Shown here piece after piece: positions 18,305 through 28,031 of a stretch of DNA of 64,000 nt. The first letter of the stretch is position 1. Each line of letters starts with the position of its first letter. This DNA is from Hespellia sp. (GTDB lineage Bacteria; Bacillota; Clostridia; Lachnospirales; Lachnospiraceae), in NCBI GenBank assembly GCA_028693555.1, contig JAQUVD010000015.1, positions 1-64,000 on the forward strand, written 5' to 3'. The notes below the pieces were generated by a model, which saw nothing but the letters and a program-made list of their open reading frames with translations, had not been told where the DNA came from and did no database searches. Position numbers and translations under genes: made by a program.

Positions 18305-19245
18305 GCTATTTTCTCCTTTTTCTTTTTGTTTCCAATGACACCAAGCTTTTTTAACTTTGTTGTGTACGAGCTTGTCATCAACGCTATAATTGCAAACATA
18401 AACGGAAACATCTTAATAATAGACGGCGAAACGTTCATTCCTAAGAGTTCAATTCGAATTCCAATCGCATCTGCCAAGCCAAATAAAAGAGTAACCAATG
18501 CCGCAAATATCGGATGGGCATTCCCAAATACGAATGCTGTAAAAGCATTAAATCCTCTTCCCTGAATCATATCTTCAGAAAATTGCGACACAGAGATGGT
18601 AGATAAATATGCACCTGCAAGACCACATAACGCTCCTGACATCAATACCACTTCCCACTTTATCAAATCAGGCTTAATTCCTGCTGTTCTAGCTGCCACT
18701 TCTGATTCACCCACTGCACAAATTGATAATCCTATCTTTGTTTTAAATAACATAATGTAAATAATGATCACCAAAGCGATTGCAAAATACGTAACTATAC
18801 TCTGTCCACTCAAGCAGCTGAGAATTGGAATATCTTTAATAATCGGGATTTTTATCATATCCAGCTTCTGTATTTTATCCGGACTATATGCACCTTGCAC
18901 ATCAAAGATTGTACGTAATAAATACGATGTCAATCCTGCCCCCAACATATTCATGGCTATACTGGCTATAATATTATTTGCTTTAAACCTGGTTACAAAA
19001 ACTGCATATAACGAACTGTAAACAGCACCAAATACCATTGCTCCTATAAATCCTGCCCACACACTTCCTCCAGTAAATTGAACCACTGCAATCGCTGCGA
19101 ATGCACCTACTAGCGAAAAGCCTTCTAAAGCGATATTAAAAACACCTGCACGCTGGCAGAGAAGTCCTCCTAAAGCCATTAACATAAGAGGTGTTGCCAT
19201 TCGTATCATAGATGCTAATGTATCAGTAATAACTGCAATACTCAT
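18301..19245 (-). CDS. Nucleoside ABC transporter permease 2 (NupQ/YufQ-like)
   Basis: A 314-residue membrane protein of the branched-chain-type permease family (BPD_transp_2) with about eight to ten hydrophobic segments; the family loop [20 protein letters not shown] is present. The start at 19245 is set by AAGGAGG eight bases before the ATG. The stop of the first permease lies inside this leader, so the two are coupled. With the ATPase and BMP lipoprotein upstream it forms a nucleoside importer. Confidence 0.88.
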   Translation of the reverse strand: MSIAVITDTLASMIRMATPLMLMALGGLLCQRAGVFNIALEGFSLVGAFAAIAVVQFTGGSVWAGFIGAMVFGAVYSSLYAVFVTRFKANNIIASIAMNMLGAGLTSYLLRTIFDVQGAYSPDKIQKLDMIKIPIIKDIPILSCLSGQSIVTYFAIALVIIIYIMLFKTKIGLSICAVGESEVAARTAGIKPDLIKWEVVLMSGALCGLAGAYLSTISVSQFSEDMIQGRGFNAFTAFVFGNAHPIFAALVTLLFGLADAIGIRIELLGMNVSPSIIKMFPFMFAIIALMTSSYTTKLKKLGVIGNKKKKEKIA

Positions 19246-19246
19246 C

Positions 19247-20335
19247 CTACTTACCTCCTTCTCTTGCACGTACTGTTTTTATTCTTAGTTTTCTAATTTT
19301 CGGAAGTACAAATTTAGCACTAATTGTAATAAATATAATTGCTGTTACAATGTCAGTAATTGCGGATGGTACGTCTGTAATACGTTCCATATTGATTCCA
19401 CCATTTTTCAGTGCGCCAAAGAATGTCCCTGAAAAAAGTACCCCGATTGGATTGTTGTTTGCAAGCAGCGATACTACAATTCCGTCAAATCCAAAATCAG
19501 GATTAAACGCTGCCAGTAGTCTATGTTGAACGGCTGTTACTTCGATTGCGCCTACAATCCCTCCAATTGCACCGCTCAATCCCATCACTTGAAGTATTGT
19601 CTTTTTGGGTTTAATGCCTGCATATCTGGCAAGGACCGGGTTTGCTCCGACAATTTTTATTTCATGTCCAAAGGCAGTTTTAAAGAAAAGAAATGCTAAT
19701 AATAACATTAAAATAATTGCAATATAAATTCCAATATTTGCTGAGGATGGTTCAAAAAAAGAAATACGAGGAAGCCAAGTATTCTCATTTAAAACTTTAC
19801 TTGCATTCATATTCATATTTTGCTCTGGCGACTTTAGTGGTCCGGTAACCAGATACTCTACAAACAGTTCCGCAACAAAATTCAAGAGCAGTGTCGAAAC
19901 AATTTCATCTGTTCCAAGATACACTTTCATCAGTGCAGGAATCATTGCAAATGCTGCCCCTGCTGCCATTGCCGCTATAAAAACAACAACGACAGAAACA
20001 CCCTGATTCAAAGATTCCGGTATAATGACTGCAACAGCTGTCGCAGCAGCGGCCCCCATATAGATCTGTCCATCCACACCTAAGTTGAAGACTTCTGCTT
20101 TATATGTCACGCAAATTGCAAGACCGGATAATATCAATGGAGTAGCCCAACGAATCGTTCCTGCAATATCTACTGTCAGACTTTCTGCAATACCTTTTAT
20201 GATGGCAAATGGCTCATATCCGGATATTGCAAGAAACACCGTAGCCAAAAGCAAAGCAAGAACAATCAGGCTCACTTGCTTCCCAACAATACCAACAGTC
20301 GATAACAGCTTACTATTTTCTTTATTTTTCACCAT
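19247..20335 (-). CDS. Nucleoside ABC transporter permease 1 (NupP/YufP-like)
   Basis: A 362-residue polytopic permease of the same family as the next gene, longer at the N terminus. It has the DGQIYMGAAAA segment and the cytoplasmic coupling region GIKPKKTILQVMGLSGAIGG. It overlaps the ATPase gene by 14 bases. It forms the membrane pore with the second permease. Confidence 0.9.
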   Translation of the reverse strand: MVKNKENSKLLSTVGIVGKQVSLIVLALLLATVFLAISGYEPFAIIKGIAESLTVDIAGTIRWATPLILSGLAICVTYKAEVFNLGVDGQIYMGAAAATAVAVIIPESLNQGVSVVVVFIAAMAAGAAFAMIPALMKVYLGTDEIVSTLLLNFVAELFVEYLVTGPLKSPEQNMNMNASKVLNENTWLPRISFFEPSSANIGIYIAIILMLLLAFLFFKTAFGHEIKIVGANPVLARYAGIKPKKTILQVMGLSGAIGGIVGAIEVTAVQHRLLAAFNPDFGFDGIVVSLLANNNPIGVLFSGTFFGALKNGGINMERITDVPSAITDIVTAIIFITISAKFVLPKIRKLRIKTVRAREGGK

Positions 20336-21854
20336 TCTTATCCCCCTGCCTTTTCGCTCCTGTCATGTATGTACCAATTGTTCTTTCGTCTACCTCTCCT
20401 CGTTTAAATTCTGCTACAATTTCTCCCTCATACATCACAAGTATTCGATCAGACAGAGAAAAGATTTCATCTAGTTCTGCGCTGATAAGCAGAACACCTC
20501 TCCCCGAATCCCGCACTTCCATGATTTTATGATGTATAGACTCAATTGCGCCTATATCAACACCTCTAGTAGGCTGCGCTGCAATCAAGAATTCTGGATT
20601 TGCCTCCATTTCTCGTGCAAATACCACTTTCTGCATATTGCCGCCCGACAATGTTCCTAATTTATATGTCGAGTCCGGTGTTTTAACACCGAAGTCTTTG
20701 CATAGACGTTCTGATAATTGATGTAGTTTTTTGTTATTCATTATTCCGTTTTTACAGTATGGTTTTTGATAATAACGATTTAAAATCAGATTGTCTCTGA
20801 TTGAGCAACTAACTGCGGTTCCCATACCCAAACGGTCTTCTGGAATATGAGCCATTCCGTCCTCACGTCTCTGGCGAACGTTTTTTTCAGTTACATCTTC
20901 ACCCTCCAGAATAATTTTTCCATCAGTAGGATAAATCATTCCTGAAATCGTATCAATCAGCTCCGCTTGTCCATTTCCCTCTACTCCTGCAATTCCAACA
21001 ATTTCACCTTTGGCAACTTTAAAGTTGACGCCATTTAAAGCAGGTAATCCTCTTTGATTTCGTGCATAAATGTTTTGGACTTCCAAAACCGTTTCTCCAG
21101 GACAATAATCACCTCTTGGAATATCCAGATTAACCGTTCGTCCTACAATCATATCCGAAAGACCACCGGTATTTGCCTCACTTGTAGATAGCGATCCCGT
21201 AACAACACCTTTTCTCATTACAACAATTTCATCTGTAATCGCCATCACCTCTCGCAATTTGTGAGTAATAAAAACAATTGCGCAGCCCTGCTTTTTTAGT
21301 TCCTGCATTACTTCCAAAAGCTTATCCGTCTCCTGTGGAGTCAGCACTGCTGTAGGTTCGTCCAGAATCAGAATCTTTGCATCACGATATAAAGCTTTGA
21401 TAATTTCTACCCGTTGTTTTTCTCCGACTGAAAGCTGATAGACTTTTTCATCCAGGCTCACTGGCAGATCATATGTCTCCATGATTTTTTTGATTTTATT
21501 TTTAGCTTGTTTCTCATCAATCAGTCCGTGCTTTGTAGGTGTATTCCCTAAAATAATATTCTGCAAAACACTCAGATTCGGCATCAGCATGAAATGCTGA
21601 TGCACCATTCCAATTCCTAGCTTTATTGCCATGTTTGGTGATTGAATATGGACTTCCTTGCCAAATAATCTGATCACCCCCTCATCAGGTGCCGTCATAC
21701 CATATAACATATTCATCATTGTCGATTTCCCAGCACCGTTCTCGCCAATCAGACCAAGTATCTCTCCCTCGTTAACGCTTAGAGAAACCTTGTCATTCGC
21801 AATGACACCCGGATAAAATTTTGATATATTCAACATTTCCACTGCTACTGCCAT
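20322..21854 (-). CDS. Nucleoside ABC transporter ATPase (NupO/YufO-like)
   Basis: A 510-residue double ATPase typical of sugar and nucleoside importers. The first nucleotide-binding domain has Walker A GENGAGKST, signature LSVGEKQRVEI and Walker B ILILDEPTAVLTP. The second domain has a degenerate Walker A (GVEGNGQAELI), signature LSGGNMQKVV and FLIAAQPTRGVDIGA, as is usual. It powers the two permeases downstream and lies 14 bases after the phosphorylase gene. Confidence 0.93.
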   Translation of the reverse strand: MAVAVEMLNISKFYPGVIANDKVSLSVNEGEILGLIGENGAGKSTMMNMLYGMTAPDEGVIRLFGKEVHIQSPNMAIKLGIGMVHQHFMLMPNLSVLQNIILGNTPTKHGLIDEKQAKNKIKKIMETYDLPVSLDEKVYQLSVGEKQRVEIIKALYRDAKILILDEPTAVLTPQETDKLLEVMQELKKQGCAIVFITHKLREVMAITDEIVVMRKGVVTGSLSTSEANTGGLSDMIVGRTVNLDIPRGDYCPGETVLEVQNIYARNQRGLPALNGVNFKVAKGEIVGIAGVEGNGQAELIDTISGMIYPTDGKIILEGEDVTEKNVRQRREDGMAHIPEDRLGMGTAVSCSIRDNLILNRYYQKPYCKNGIMNNKKLHQLSERLCKDFGVKTPDSTYKLGTLSGGNMQKVVFAREMEANPEFLIAAQPTRGVDIGAIESIHHKIMEVRDSGRGVLLISAELDEIFSLSDRILVMYEGEIVAEFKRGEVDERTIGTYMTGAKRQGDKNGEK

Positions 21855-21868
21855 AGTATCATCCTCTT

Positions 21869-22702
21869 TTATCCTTTCATCTTAGTATCCATTTTCACGT
21901 TACCTGATTCATCCCATTCTTTCAGAATCTTCATTGCTTCTGCTGCTGCAAGACAAGCCTTTTCCTCTCCTCCGTTGTCTCCCCAGCGATCCAGTACACG
22001 ATTTGAAATGACAGAGAGAATTGCTCCCATTCGCATACCATGCAAATATCCAACTATCAACTGACCTGAAGTTTCCATCTCGATATTGGTTACTCCCGCT
22101 GTCTGCAGATCAGGAACAATTTTTTCTGCAAATGAAGGCCAATACCCACTCCCATCTTCATTCAATGGTCGTCCCTGTCCAATGTAAAACGAACCAACTG
22201 TATAATCCAGCCCCAATCCGTAACGGAAACCTAGTCTCTCACACGCTTCCATTAGAGCCATGACAACATATGTATTTGCAAATGCAGGAAATTCCGGTTC
22301 CACATATGTGGCACTTGTTCCATCTTTTCTTACGCATGCAACCGGAATAATCAGATCGCCCAAATCAAACTGTGGTACGATGCACCCTGTTGTTCCCACA
22401 CGAATACAAGTGTGAACACCAAGAGTATTTAATTCATGTAAGCAAATTTCAGAACTCGGACCACCGATTCCGGTCGAGGTGCAGCCCATCTCCATACCTT
22501 TGTATTTTCCTGTTACCGTTTTATATTCTCTGTATGAAGCTACTTCTTTTACTTCATCCCAGTTTTTTGCAATTTTAAGTGTTCTTTCTGGAGCCCCTGG
22601 TAATATAACGTATGGTGGAACATCTCCTTTTTTCAGTTGCAGATGATATACACCTTCATTTTCTGCTTTCGGTGCTGAAGCTTTATTTATTTTGTCTTCC
22701 AT
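21869..22702 (-). CDS. Nucleoside phosphorylase (uridine phosphorylase-like)
   Basis: A 277-residue PNP/UDP-family (NP-I) enzyme. Family features are GDVPPYVILPGAPER near the start, STGIGGPSSEICLHEL for phosphate binding, IRVGTTGCIVP and the NIEMETSGQL segment that contacts ribose. It splits nucleosides with phosphate to a free base and (deoxy)ribose 1-phosphate; uridine is the usual substrate of this branch. The ATG at 22702 is chosen for its AAGGAG site. In the operon it links the importer to DeoB. Confidence 0.88.
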   Translation of the reverse strand: MEDKINKASAPKAENEGVYHLQLKKGDVPPYVILPGAPERTLKIAKNWDEVKEVASYREYKTVTGKYKGMEMGCTSTGIGGPSSEICLHELNTLGVHTCIRVGTTGCIVPQFDLGDLIIPVACVRKDGTSATYVEPEFPAFANTYVVMALMEACERLGFRYGLGLDYTVGSFYIGQGRPLNEDGSGYWPSFAEKIVPDLQTAGVTNIEMETSGQLIVGYLHGMRMGAILSVISNRVLDRWGDNGGEEKACLAAAEAMKILKEWDESGNVKMDTKMKG

Positions 22703-22736
22703 AACGATTCTCCTTCCTTGCACAACATTTTTCTTT

Positions 22737-22764
22737 TAGAAGCTGCCTGAAAGGGCAGCTTCTA
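22737..22764 (-). other. Intercistronic hairpin after the BMP lipoprotein gene
   Basis: A perfect 11-bp stem (22737-22747 with 22754-22764, six-base loop) lies 20 bases beyond the lipoprotein stop and before the phosphorylase ribosome binding site. No T-run follows, so full termination is unlikely. Such hairpins commonly protect the upstream message, which would raise lipoprotein levels over the other transporter parts. Confidence 0.6.
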
Positions 22765-22784
22765 AAAAGATAACTCATCTAGTT

Positions 22785-23858
22785 TTATTTCGATACAATT
22801 CTATCCCAACTTGGTGTTTCAGTATCAAATGGTATCTCTAACGATCCATCATCAATCTGTTTTTCCAGTTCTTGTGCTTCTGCAATTGCTGCTTTCATCG
22901 TTTCACCATAGTCCTTACTTGCGTCTGCAAATCTTGTAAATGAATCCCAGTCCATAAAATAACCACCATTCGTAAGATCTCGGATACCGTGCTCGCCGCC
23001 TGGATATTCATCATTGATTAACATTTCAATTGCTTTGTATACGGTATCTCCAAATCCGATACCCTCGATACCGTAAAAGCCGTCATAAGTATCATAATAA
23101 TCTGAAATTTCTCCTGCACATAAAACACCTGCATCTTTACATGCCTCAACAACACCTGCATTCGATGAACCCGAGTCTGTCTGCACAACATCACAGCCCT
23201 TCGAAATCATAGCACTTGTAACCTCTTTTGCTTTTGCCGGATCTTCATAACTTCCTACATATGAAAATTCAACAGTAGCATCTGGATTTGCAGCTTTAAC
23301 GCCTTGCATAAATCCATTTCCTTCTGCATTTGGAGTAGGTTCTTCCGCCCCGACAATCATACCAATGTGATTAGACTTCGTTAATTTTCCTGCAATATAT
23401 CCCCCAAGATAAAACGCAGCTTCACCATGAAATTCCGTATCCCATACATTATCATATTTTTCACTGCCATCATTGATTGTCTGAAAAACTGCGGCATATT
23501 TTGTATCTGGATATTCTTGCGATACCAATTTTGTAGCATCAGTCATATAACCATATGTCGTAACAATCAAATCATAGCCAGCTTTCGACATTGCTCGTAC
23601 ATCTTCTTCATATTTTGATGCTTCCGCTGATTCAAGTTTCTTAATCTCAACACCAAAATCCTCTGCTGCCCGATCTGCTCCACTAGCTAAATCATCCATA
23701 GATGCCTTATCTCCAAATTTTTGATTTACAACTAATGCAACCTTTAACTTTCCTTCTGTGTTATCTGATGAACCTGAATCACTTTTGCTTCCACAGCCTG
23801 CTACAAGACCAATTACCATTGTTGCCGCTATCATCATTGCCAATACTCTTTTTTTCAT
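22785..23858 (-). CDS. BMP-family nucleoside-binding lipoprotein
   Basis: A 357-residue solute-binding lipoprotein. The signal peptide is MKKR plus a hydrophobic core and ends in the lipobox VAGC with Cys22 as the lipid-modified residue, followed by a Ser/Gly-rich linker. The mature part fits the Bmp/PnrA family, known to bind purine and other nucleosides. It captures substrate for the ABC transporter encoded just downstream. AAAGGATG precedes the ATG. Confidence 0.92.
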   Translation of the reverse strand: MKKRVLAMMIAATMVIGLVAGCGSKSDSGSSDNTEGKLKVALVVNQKFGDKASMDDLASGADRAAEDFGVEIKKLESAEASKYEEDVRAMSKAGYDLIVTTYGYMTDATKLVSQEYPDTKYAAVFQTINDGSEKYDNVWDTEFHGEAAFYLGGYIAGKLTKSNHIGMIVGAEEPTPNAEGNGFMQGVKAANPDATVEFSYVGSYEDPAKAKEVTSAMISKGCDVVQTDSGSSNAGVVEACKDAGVLCAGEISDYYDTYDGFYGIEGIGFGDTVYKAIEMLINDEYPGGEHGIRDLTNGGYFMDWDSFTRFADASKDYGETMKAAIAEAQELEKQIDDGSLEIPFDTETPSWDRIVSK

Positions 23859-23883
23859 ACATTTTCATCCTTTTCTTTTGTTT

Positions 23884-25209
23884 TTATGAAGAAAGCGCGC
23901 GAGCTATTTTTTCTGCTGCCATCTGCACTCTATTCATGACATTAGTTACATCCATTGTCAACAGGCACCTGTTTTTTACAACCTGTGTGCCATCAACAAA
24001 AACATCCGTCACATCACTGCCAGTTGCATTAAATACAATCGCGGATGTCACTGTTTCTTGTTCTCCGATTAATAATGGCTGCATGTGTGGTGTTCGCGTT
24101 TCGATTAATATAAAATCTGCTTTTTTCCCCACTTCAATTGTTCCATATTCTTTTTCCAAACCAAAACATTTCGCACCATTTATTGTTGCCATATCAAGTA
24201 TGTCAGTCTTTTTCAGGCTACGTGTTCCACTTGTTAAAGAATGTAACAGATACATACCTTTCATTTCTCTAAAGATATCATTTGAGTTATTCCACATTGC
24301 TCCATCCGTTCCCAGACAAACTGTAACTCCTGCATGAATCATTTGAGGAATCGGCGCTACTCCGTCCTGAATCTTCATTTCGCACAAAGGTGTGTTAACT
24401 ACTTTCGTATCTGTTTTGGCAAGCTGCTTAATCTCAGCCTCTGAGACATATACCACATGCGATCCAATCATGTTTTTTCCAAGCAAATCATTCTGATATA
24501 GATAATTAACTGCAGTTGTCTGATATTTTTGCTTTACAAGATCTTGCCTCCATGTATTTTCTGCAAGATGACACGTAATATAAACATCTTTTTCTTCAGC
24601 GATCTTTTCAATTCTTTTTAGTCTTCCGGTATCATAGTCCTCTTCCGAAACACTTCCAAGCACAGGTATTTTTTGCTTTTTTCGGCATTGTTTTACGTAC
24701 TCTGAAAGAAAATCGTCAGACAGAAGTTCATCAGGCTTTGAAAAATCAACCCGGACATCTTCAGCAAGCGCTCCTCTGATTCCAGTCTCATCCATTGCAT
24801 CCACTGATTTTCGACCCAATCCCCAGTACATATTTTCCATGATAAATGTGGTTCCTGAAAGAAGAGCCTCGCAATAGGTAAGCTGTCTTGCATAATACCG
24901 ATCCTCGTCATGGATCAATGTATAAAACCAATTTGTGTCTGTAAATTTCTTGTTTTGCTCAAAAAGGGTCATATCATCTCCAAGCCCTCGTGCTAGAGTC
25001 ATATCTCCATGGCAATGACCATTTACCAGCCCCGGCATCAATATTTTGCCTTCTCCATTAATCCATTCTGTACAAAAATCCTTTTCTATTCTTCCGGCAA
25101 GAATCTCCGCTATGTGCTCCCCATTTACCAGAACAGAGCCAATAAACGGTTTGTATCCATTGTGTGCCGAAACAATCACTGCTCCTGAAACGCCAATATC
25201 ATATTTCAT
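23884..25209 (-). CDS. Amidohydrolase, MTA/SAH- or nucleoside-deaminase-like
   Basis: A 441-residue metal-dependent amidohydrolase. The barrel starts with LMPGLVNGHCHGDMTLARG (HxH motif), then ITCHLAENTW, a histidine in IGSHVVYVSE and the aspartate in CLGTDGAMWNNSND. This is the layout of 5-methylthioadenosine/S-adenosylhomocysteine deaminases and related nucleoside or base deaminases. In this operon it most likely removes an amino group from an imported nucleoside or base before or after phosphorolysis; the exact substrate cannot be read from sequence. Confidence 0.8.
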   Translation of the reverse strand: MKYDIGVSGAVIVSAHNGYKPFIGSVLVNGEHIAEILAGRIEKDFCTEWINGEGKILMPGLVNGHCHGDMTLARGLGDDMTLFEQNKKFTDTNWFYTLIHDEDRYYARQLTYCEALLSGTTFIMENMYWGLGRKSVDAMDETGIRGALAEDVRVDFSKPDELLSDDFLSEYVKQCRKKQKIPVLGSVSEEDYDTGRLKRIEKIAEEKDVYITCHLAENTWRQDLVKQKYQTTAVNYLYQNDLLGKNMIGSHVVYVSEAEIKQLAKTDTKVVNTPLCEMKIQDGVAPIPQMIHAGVTVCLGTDGAMWNNSNDIFREMKGMYLLHSLTSGTRSLKKTDILDMATINGAKCFGLEKEYGTIEVGKKADFILIETRTPHMQPLLIGEQETVTSAIVFNATGSDVTDVFVDGTQVVKNRCLLTMDVTNVMNRVQMAAEKIARALSS

Positions 25210-25217
25210 ATTTTCAC

Positions 25218-26387
25218 CTACTGCGCCATCTTATAAATTTCTTCTACATCCCGAGCATTTAAAGCCTTTATTCCACCAATATCGCCAAACCGACATGCAG
25301 TCTCTGCCATCATTTTAAACTTTTCGTCATTTTCTACACCGATTTGTGAGAGGCATGTCGGTGCTCCCATCCATTCGAAAAATTCCCGGAGCCTTCTAAT
25401 GCCTTCCTTGGCTGTCTTTTCCTGATTATAAAAATCCAGATCCACATCAAACACTCGATTCGCAAACTGAACAAACCGGGGGAGATTCTCCTTGTATACG
25501 TATTCTGCCCAACACGGGAATAATACGGAAAGCGTAGAACCATGTACTGCATTATATTGCGCACTTAGCTGCGCTCCCATCGTATGTGTTGCCCAATCCT
25601 GATTTCTCCCTGTTGCCAATAATCCATTATGCGCCACAATCGAAGTCCACATAAGTTCTGCACGGGCATTATAATCAGTCAAATCAGTCATCAATGTCCG
25701 GGCATTTACAATGATTGATTTCATCACACCTTCACACATATAATCCGTTAAATTCACCTCTACAGAGCTAGAAAAATAACGTTCCATTACATGTGAAAAC
25801 ATATCTACAATACCAAATATGGTCTGCCGCTTTGGAATCGTCATTGTCAGTTCTGGATTCATTAACGTAAATACCGGTCTGATACAATCAGCCATAACAT
25901 CTGCACTTTCACCTGTCTGATCATTTTTGAGTACACTGCCATTACTTCCCTCACTGCCAGTTGCAGGTAATGTCATCACAGTTCCTACTGGAATACTTTC
26001 TGTTGGTGCTGCCTTCTTAGAGTAAAAATCCCATACGTCTCCATCATATCCTGCACCAATCCCAATCGCTTTTGCAGTATCAATGACGCTGCCTCCGCCT
26101 ACTGCAAGAATACATCCAACCTTCTTTTCTTTGCATATTTCAATTCCTTTTCTTACCAACTTAACCTTTGGGTTTGGCTCGACACCAGGCAGTTCATAGT
26201 ACTCCACGCCAGCCATTTCCAAAGACTCTGTAATTCTGGCATGTAGCCCTGTTTTATATGTAAACCCGTCTCCATAATGTACAAACAGACACACATCTGA
26301 TATTCTTTTTATTTTCTCTCCGCAAAGTTTGTCCGCATCTTTCTGCAAAATAAATTCTGTCGGTGACATAAATTCAAAACTATCCAT
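25218..26387 (-). CDS. Iron-containing alcohol dehydrogenase
   Basis: A 389-residue type III alcohol dehydrogenase. The nucleotide site is AVGGGSVIDTAKAIG, the substrate region has TLPATGSEGSNGSV, and metal ligands fall in the segments FGIVDMFSHVMERY, HTMGAQLSAQYNAVHG. It belongs to the BDH/YugJ-like branch. DeoC in the same operon releases acetaldehyde, so reducing acetaldehyde to ethanol with NAD(P)H is an attractive role, inferred from context. It lies 5 bases after deoB. Confidence 0.87.
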   Translation of the reverse strand: MDSFEFMSPTEFILQKDADKLCGEKIKRISDVCLFVHYGDGFTYKTGLHARITESLEMAGVEYYELPGVEPNPKVKLVRKGIEICKEKKVGCILAVGGGSVIDTAKAIGIGAGYDGDVWDFYSKKAAPTESIPVGTVMTLPATGSEGSNGSVLKNDQTGESADVMADCIRPVFTLMNPELTMTIPKRQTIFGIVDMFSHVMERYFSSSVEVNLTDYMCEGVMKSIIVNARTLMTDLTDYNARAELMWTSIVAHNGLLATGRNQDWATHTMGAQLSAQYNAVHGSTLSVLFPCWAEYVYKENLPRFVQFANRVFDVDLDFYNQEKTAKEGIRRLREFFEWMGAPTCLSQIGVENDEKFKMMAETACRFGDIGGIKALNARDVEEIYKMAQ

Positions 26388-26392
26388 GTTTT

Positions 26393-27556
26393 TTACCCTT
26401 TCATTTCTTGTAAGAAAGAAGTGCCTTTTGGAAATTGATAGCCAAAATATTCTGCAATTGTCGCGGCAATATCAGAAAATGTATTGCGCACCCCTAAGTT
26501 CACTCCTTTTTTTAAATTCCTTCCATAAACTACAATTGGAATATGTTCCCTTGTATGGTCAGTCCCCGGAGTCGTTGGATCACAGCCATGATCTGCAGTG
26601 ATAAGAAGAATGTCATCTTCCATAAGCTCATTCAGCATTTCAGGAAGAAATCGGTCGAAATCTTCTAACGCATCCGCATATCCTTTCGGGTTGTTTCGAT
26701 GTCCATAGAGCATATCGAAATCGACTAGATTCACAAATAACAGACCATTGAATCCTTCCCTTAGATAAGAAATTGTTGCCTGAATTCCCTCTTGATTATT
26801 CTTTGTGTGATTAATTTCTGTCAGACCCCTGCGGTTAAATATGTCCTCAATCTTACCCACTCCAATTACATCTTTTCCTTTTTCACTCATAAGATCCAAG
26901 ATGGTGTACCCGGGTGGATCCACAGAAAAATCTTTTCTATTCTCCGTTCGATAATAATTACCACTTTCGCCCGTAAACGGTCGACAGATAATTCTACTGA
27001 CGGTATCAGCTCCGCTCATGAGCTTCCTTGCAATCTTACAGATTTCATATTGCCTTTCCAATGGAATCACACTTTCATGCATTGCGATTTGCATTAAGCT
27101 GTCTGCCGACAAATATACAATGGGATATCCTGTCTTTACATGCTCATCGCCTAATACCTGAATAATTTCTGTTCCTGATGCAGGATAATTACCGATTACT
27201 TTTGTCCCTATTTGCTCTTCCAGCTTTTCAATAATTCTAGGTGGAAAAGAGTCGCCAAATACTTTAAAAGGAGTTTGCACAGTAAGTCCTGCAATTTCAA
27301 AATGTCCATTTGTTGTATCTTTTGCTTTCGCGCATTCCCTTGCTTTTCCAAAACATCCCTTCGGGTGTTCTACACCAGAAAGTCCTGTATCAGAAATATT
27401 AAATAACCCTAATGATTTCATATTTGGAATTTGTAGTCCTCCACAGAATTCATCCACATGCTTCAAGGTATTCGCTCCCACATCTCCAAATTCTACTGCA
27501 TCTGGCAACTCACCAATCCCTACACTGTCCAATACGATGACCGTAAATTTCCCCAT
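26393..27556 (-). CDS. deoB: Phosphopentomutase
   Basis: A 387-residue cofactor-independent phosphopentomutase of the alkaline phosphatase superfamily. The N terminus VIVLDSVGIGELPDA carries the first metal ligand, FEIAG and ASGTEII segments follow, and LLITADHGCDPTTPGTDHTRE carries the remaining metal ligands. It converts (deoxy)ribose 1-phosphate to the 5-phosphate. The start at 27556 has AGGAG six bases upstream. It links the phosphorylase to DeoC and transketolase. Confidence 0.95.
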   Translation of the reverse strand: MGKFTVIVLDSVGIGELPDAVEFGDVGANTLKHVDEFCGGLQIPNMKSLGLFNISDTGLSGVEHPKGCFGKARECAKAKDTTNGHFEIAGLTVQTPFKVFGDSFPPRIIEKLEEQIGTKVIGNYPASGTEIIQVLGDEHVKTGYPIVYLSADSLMQIAMHESVIPLERQYEICKIARKLMSGADTVSRIICRPFTGESGNYYRTENRKDFSVDPPGYTILDLMSEKGKDVIGVGKIEDIFNRRGLTEINHTKNNQEGIQATISYLREGFNGLLFVNLVDFDMLYGHRNNPKGYADALEDFDRFLPEMLNELMEDDILLITADHGCDPTTPGTDHTREHIPIVVYGRNLKKGVNLGVRNTFSDIAATIAEYFGYQFPKGTSFLQEMKG

Positions 27557-27583
27557 GTCCAACTCCTTCTCCAAGCCTATCTT

Positions 27584-28030
27584 CTATTCCTTCGTCAACA
27601 ATCCAGGTCCATTGTCCTCTTCCCATGCAAACACTTCCCATACATTTCCCTCAAGATCCTTGAAATATGCGGCTCTTGAACCAAAACCATACGTAGTCGG
27701 CTCCTTTATACAGTACACTCCATTCTCAATCAATTCCCCGGCAATATCATCTACATCCTGAAGCGTATCAACCTTCACCGCAATCATGAAGTGATGTCCT
27801 TCTCCGTCAATATATCCATGATCCACCACCTCACACAAACCTTTTTTATCCCAAAGCGTGACGGCTGTTCCATAGAACTCAAATTCTGCATAATTTGCAT
27901 GATCTGAATCTGGCTGAAGTCTTTTTACCTGAAATCCAAATTTTTCTGTATAAAACTTTAGTGCCCCCTGAAAGTCCTTCACAAACAGACAGATATCATT
28001 TATTTTGGTTAACTTCTCCAATTTACTCAT
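27584..28030 (-). CDS. VOC-family (glyoxalase-like) protein
   Basis: A 148-residue protein with two beta-alpha-beta-beta-beta modules. It starts KINDICLFVKDFQGALKFYTEKFGF and ends YFKDLEGNVWEVFAWEED, the standard ends of the vicinal oxygen chelate fold. Such proteins bind a metal and can be lyases, isomerases or resistance proteins; the substrate is unknown. Being inside the deo operon suggests work on a sugar-derived or aldehyde intermediate, but this is a guess. Confidence 0.8.
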   Translation of the reverse strand: MSKLEKLTKINDICLFVKDFQGALKFYTEKFGFQVKRLQPDSDHANYAEFEFYGTAVTLWDKKGLCEVVDHGYIDGEGHHFMIAVKVDTLQDVDDIAGELIENGVYCIKEPTTYGFGSRAAYFKDLEGNVWEVFAWEEDNGPGLLTKE

Positions 28031-28031
28031 A

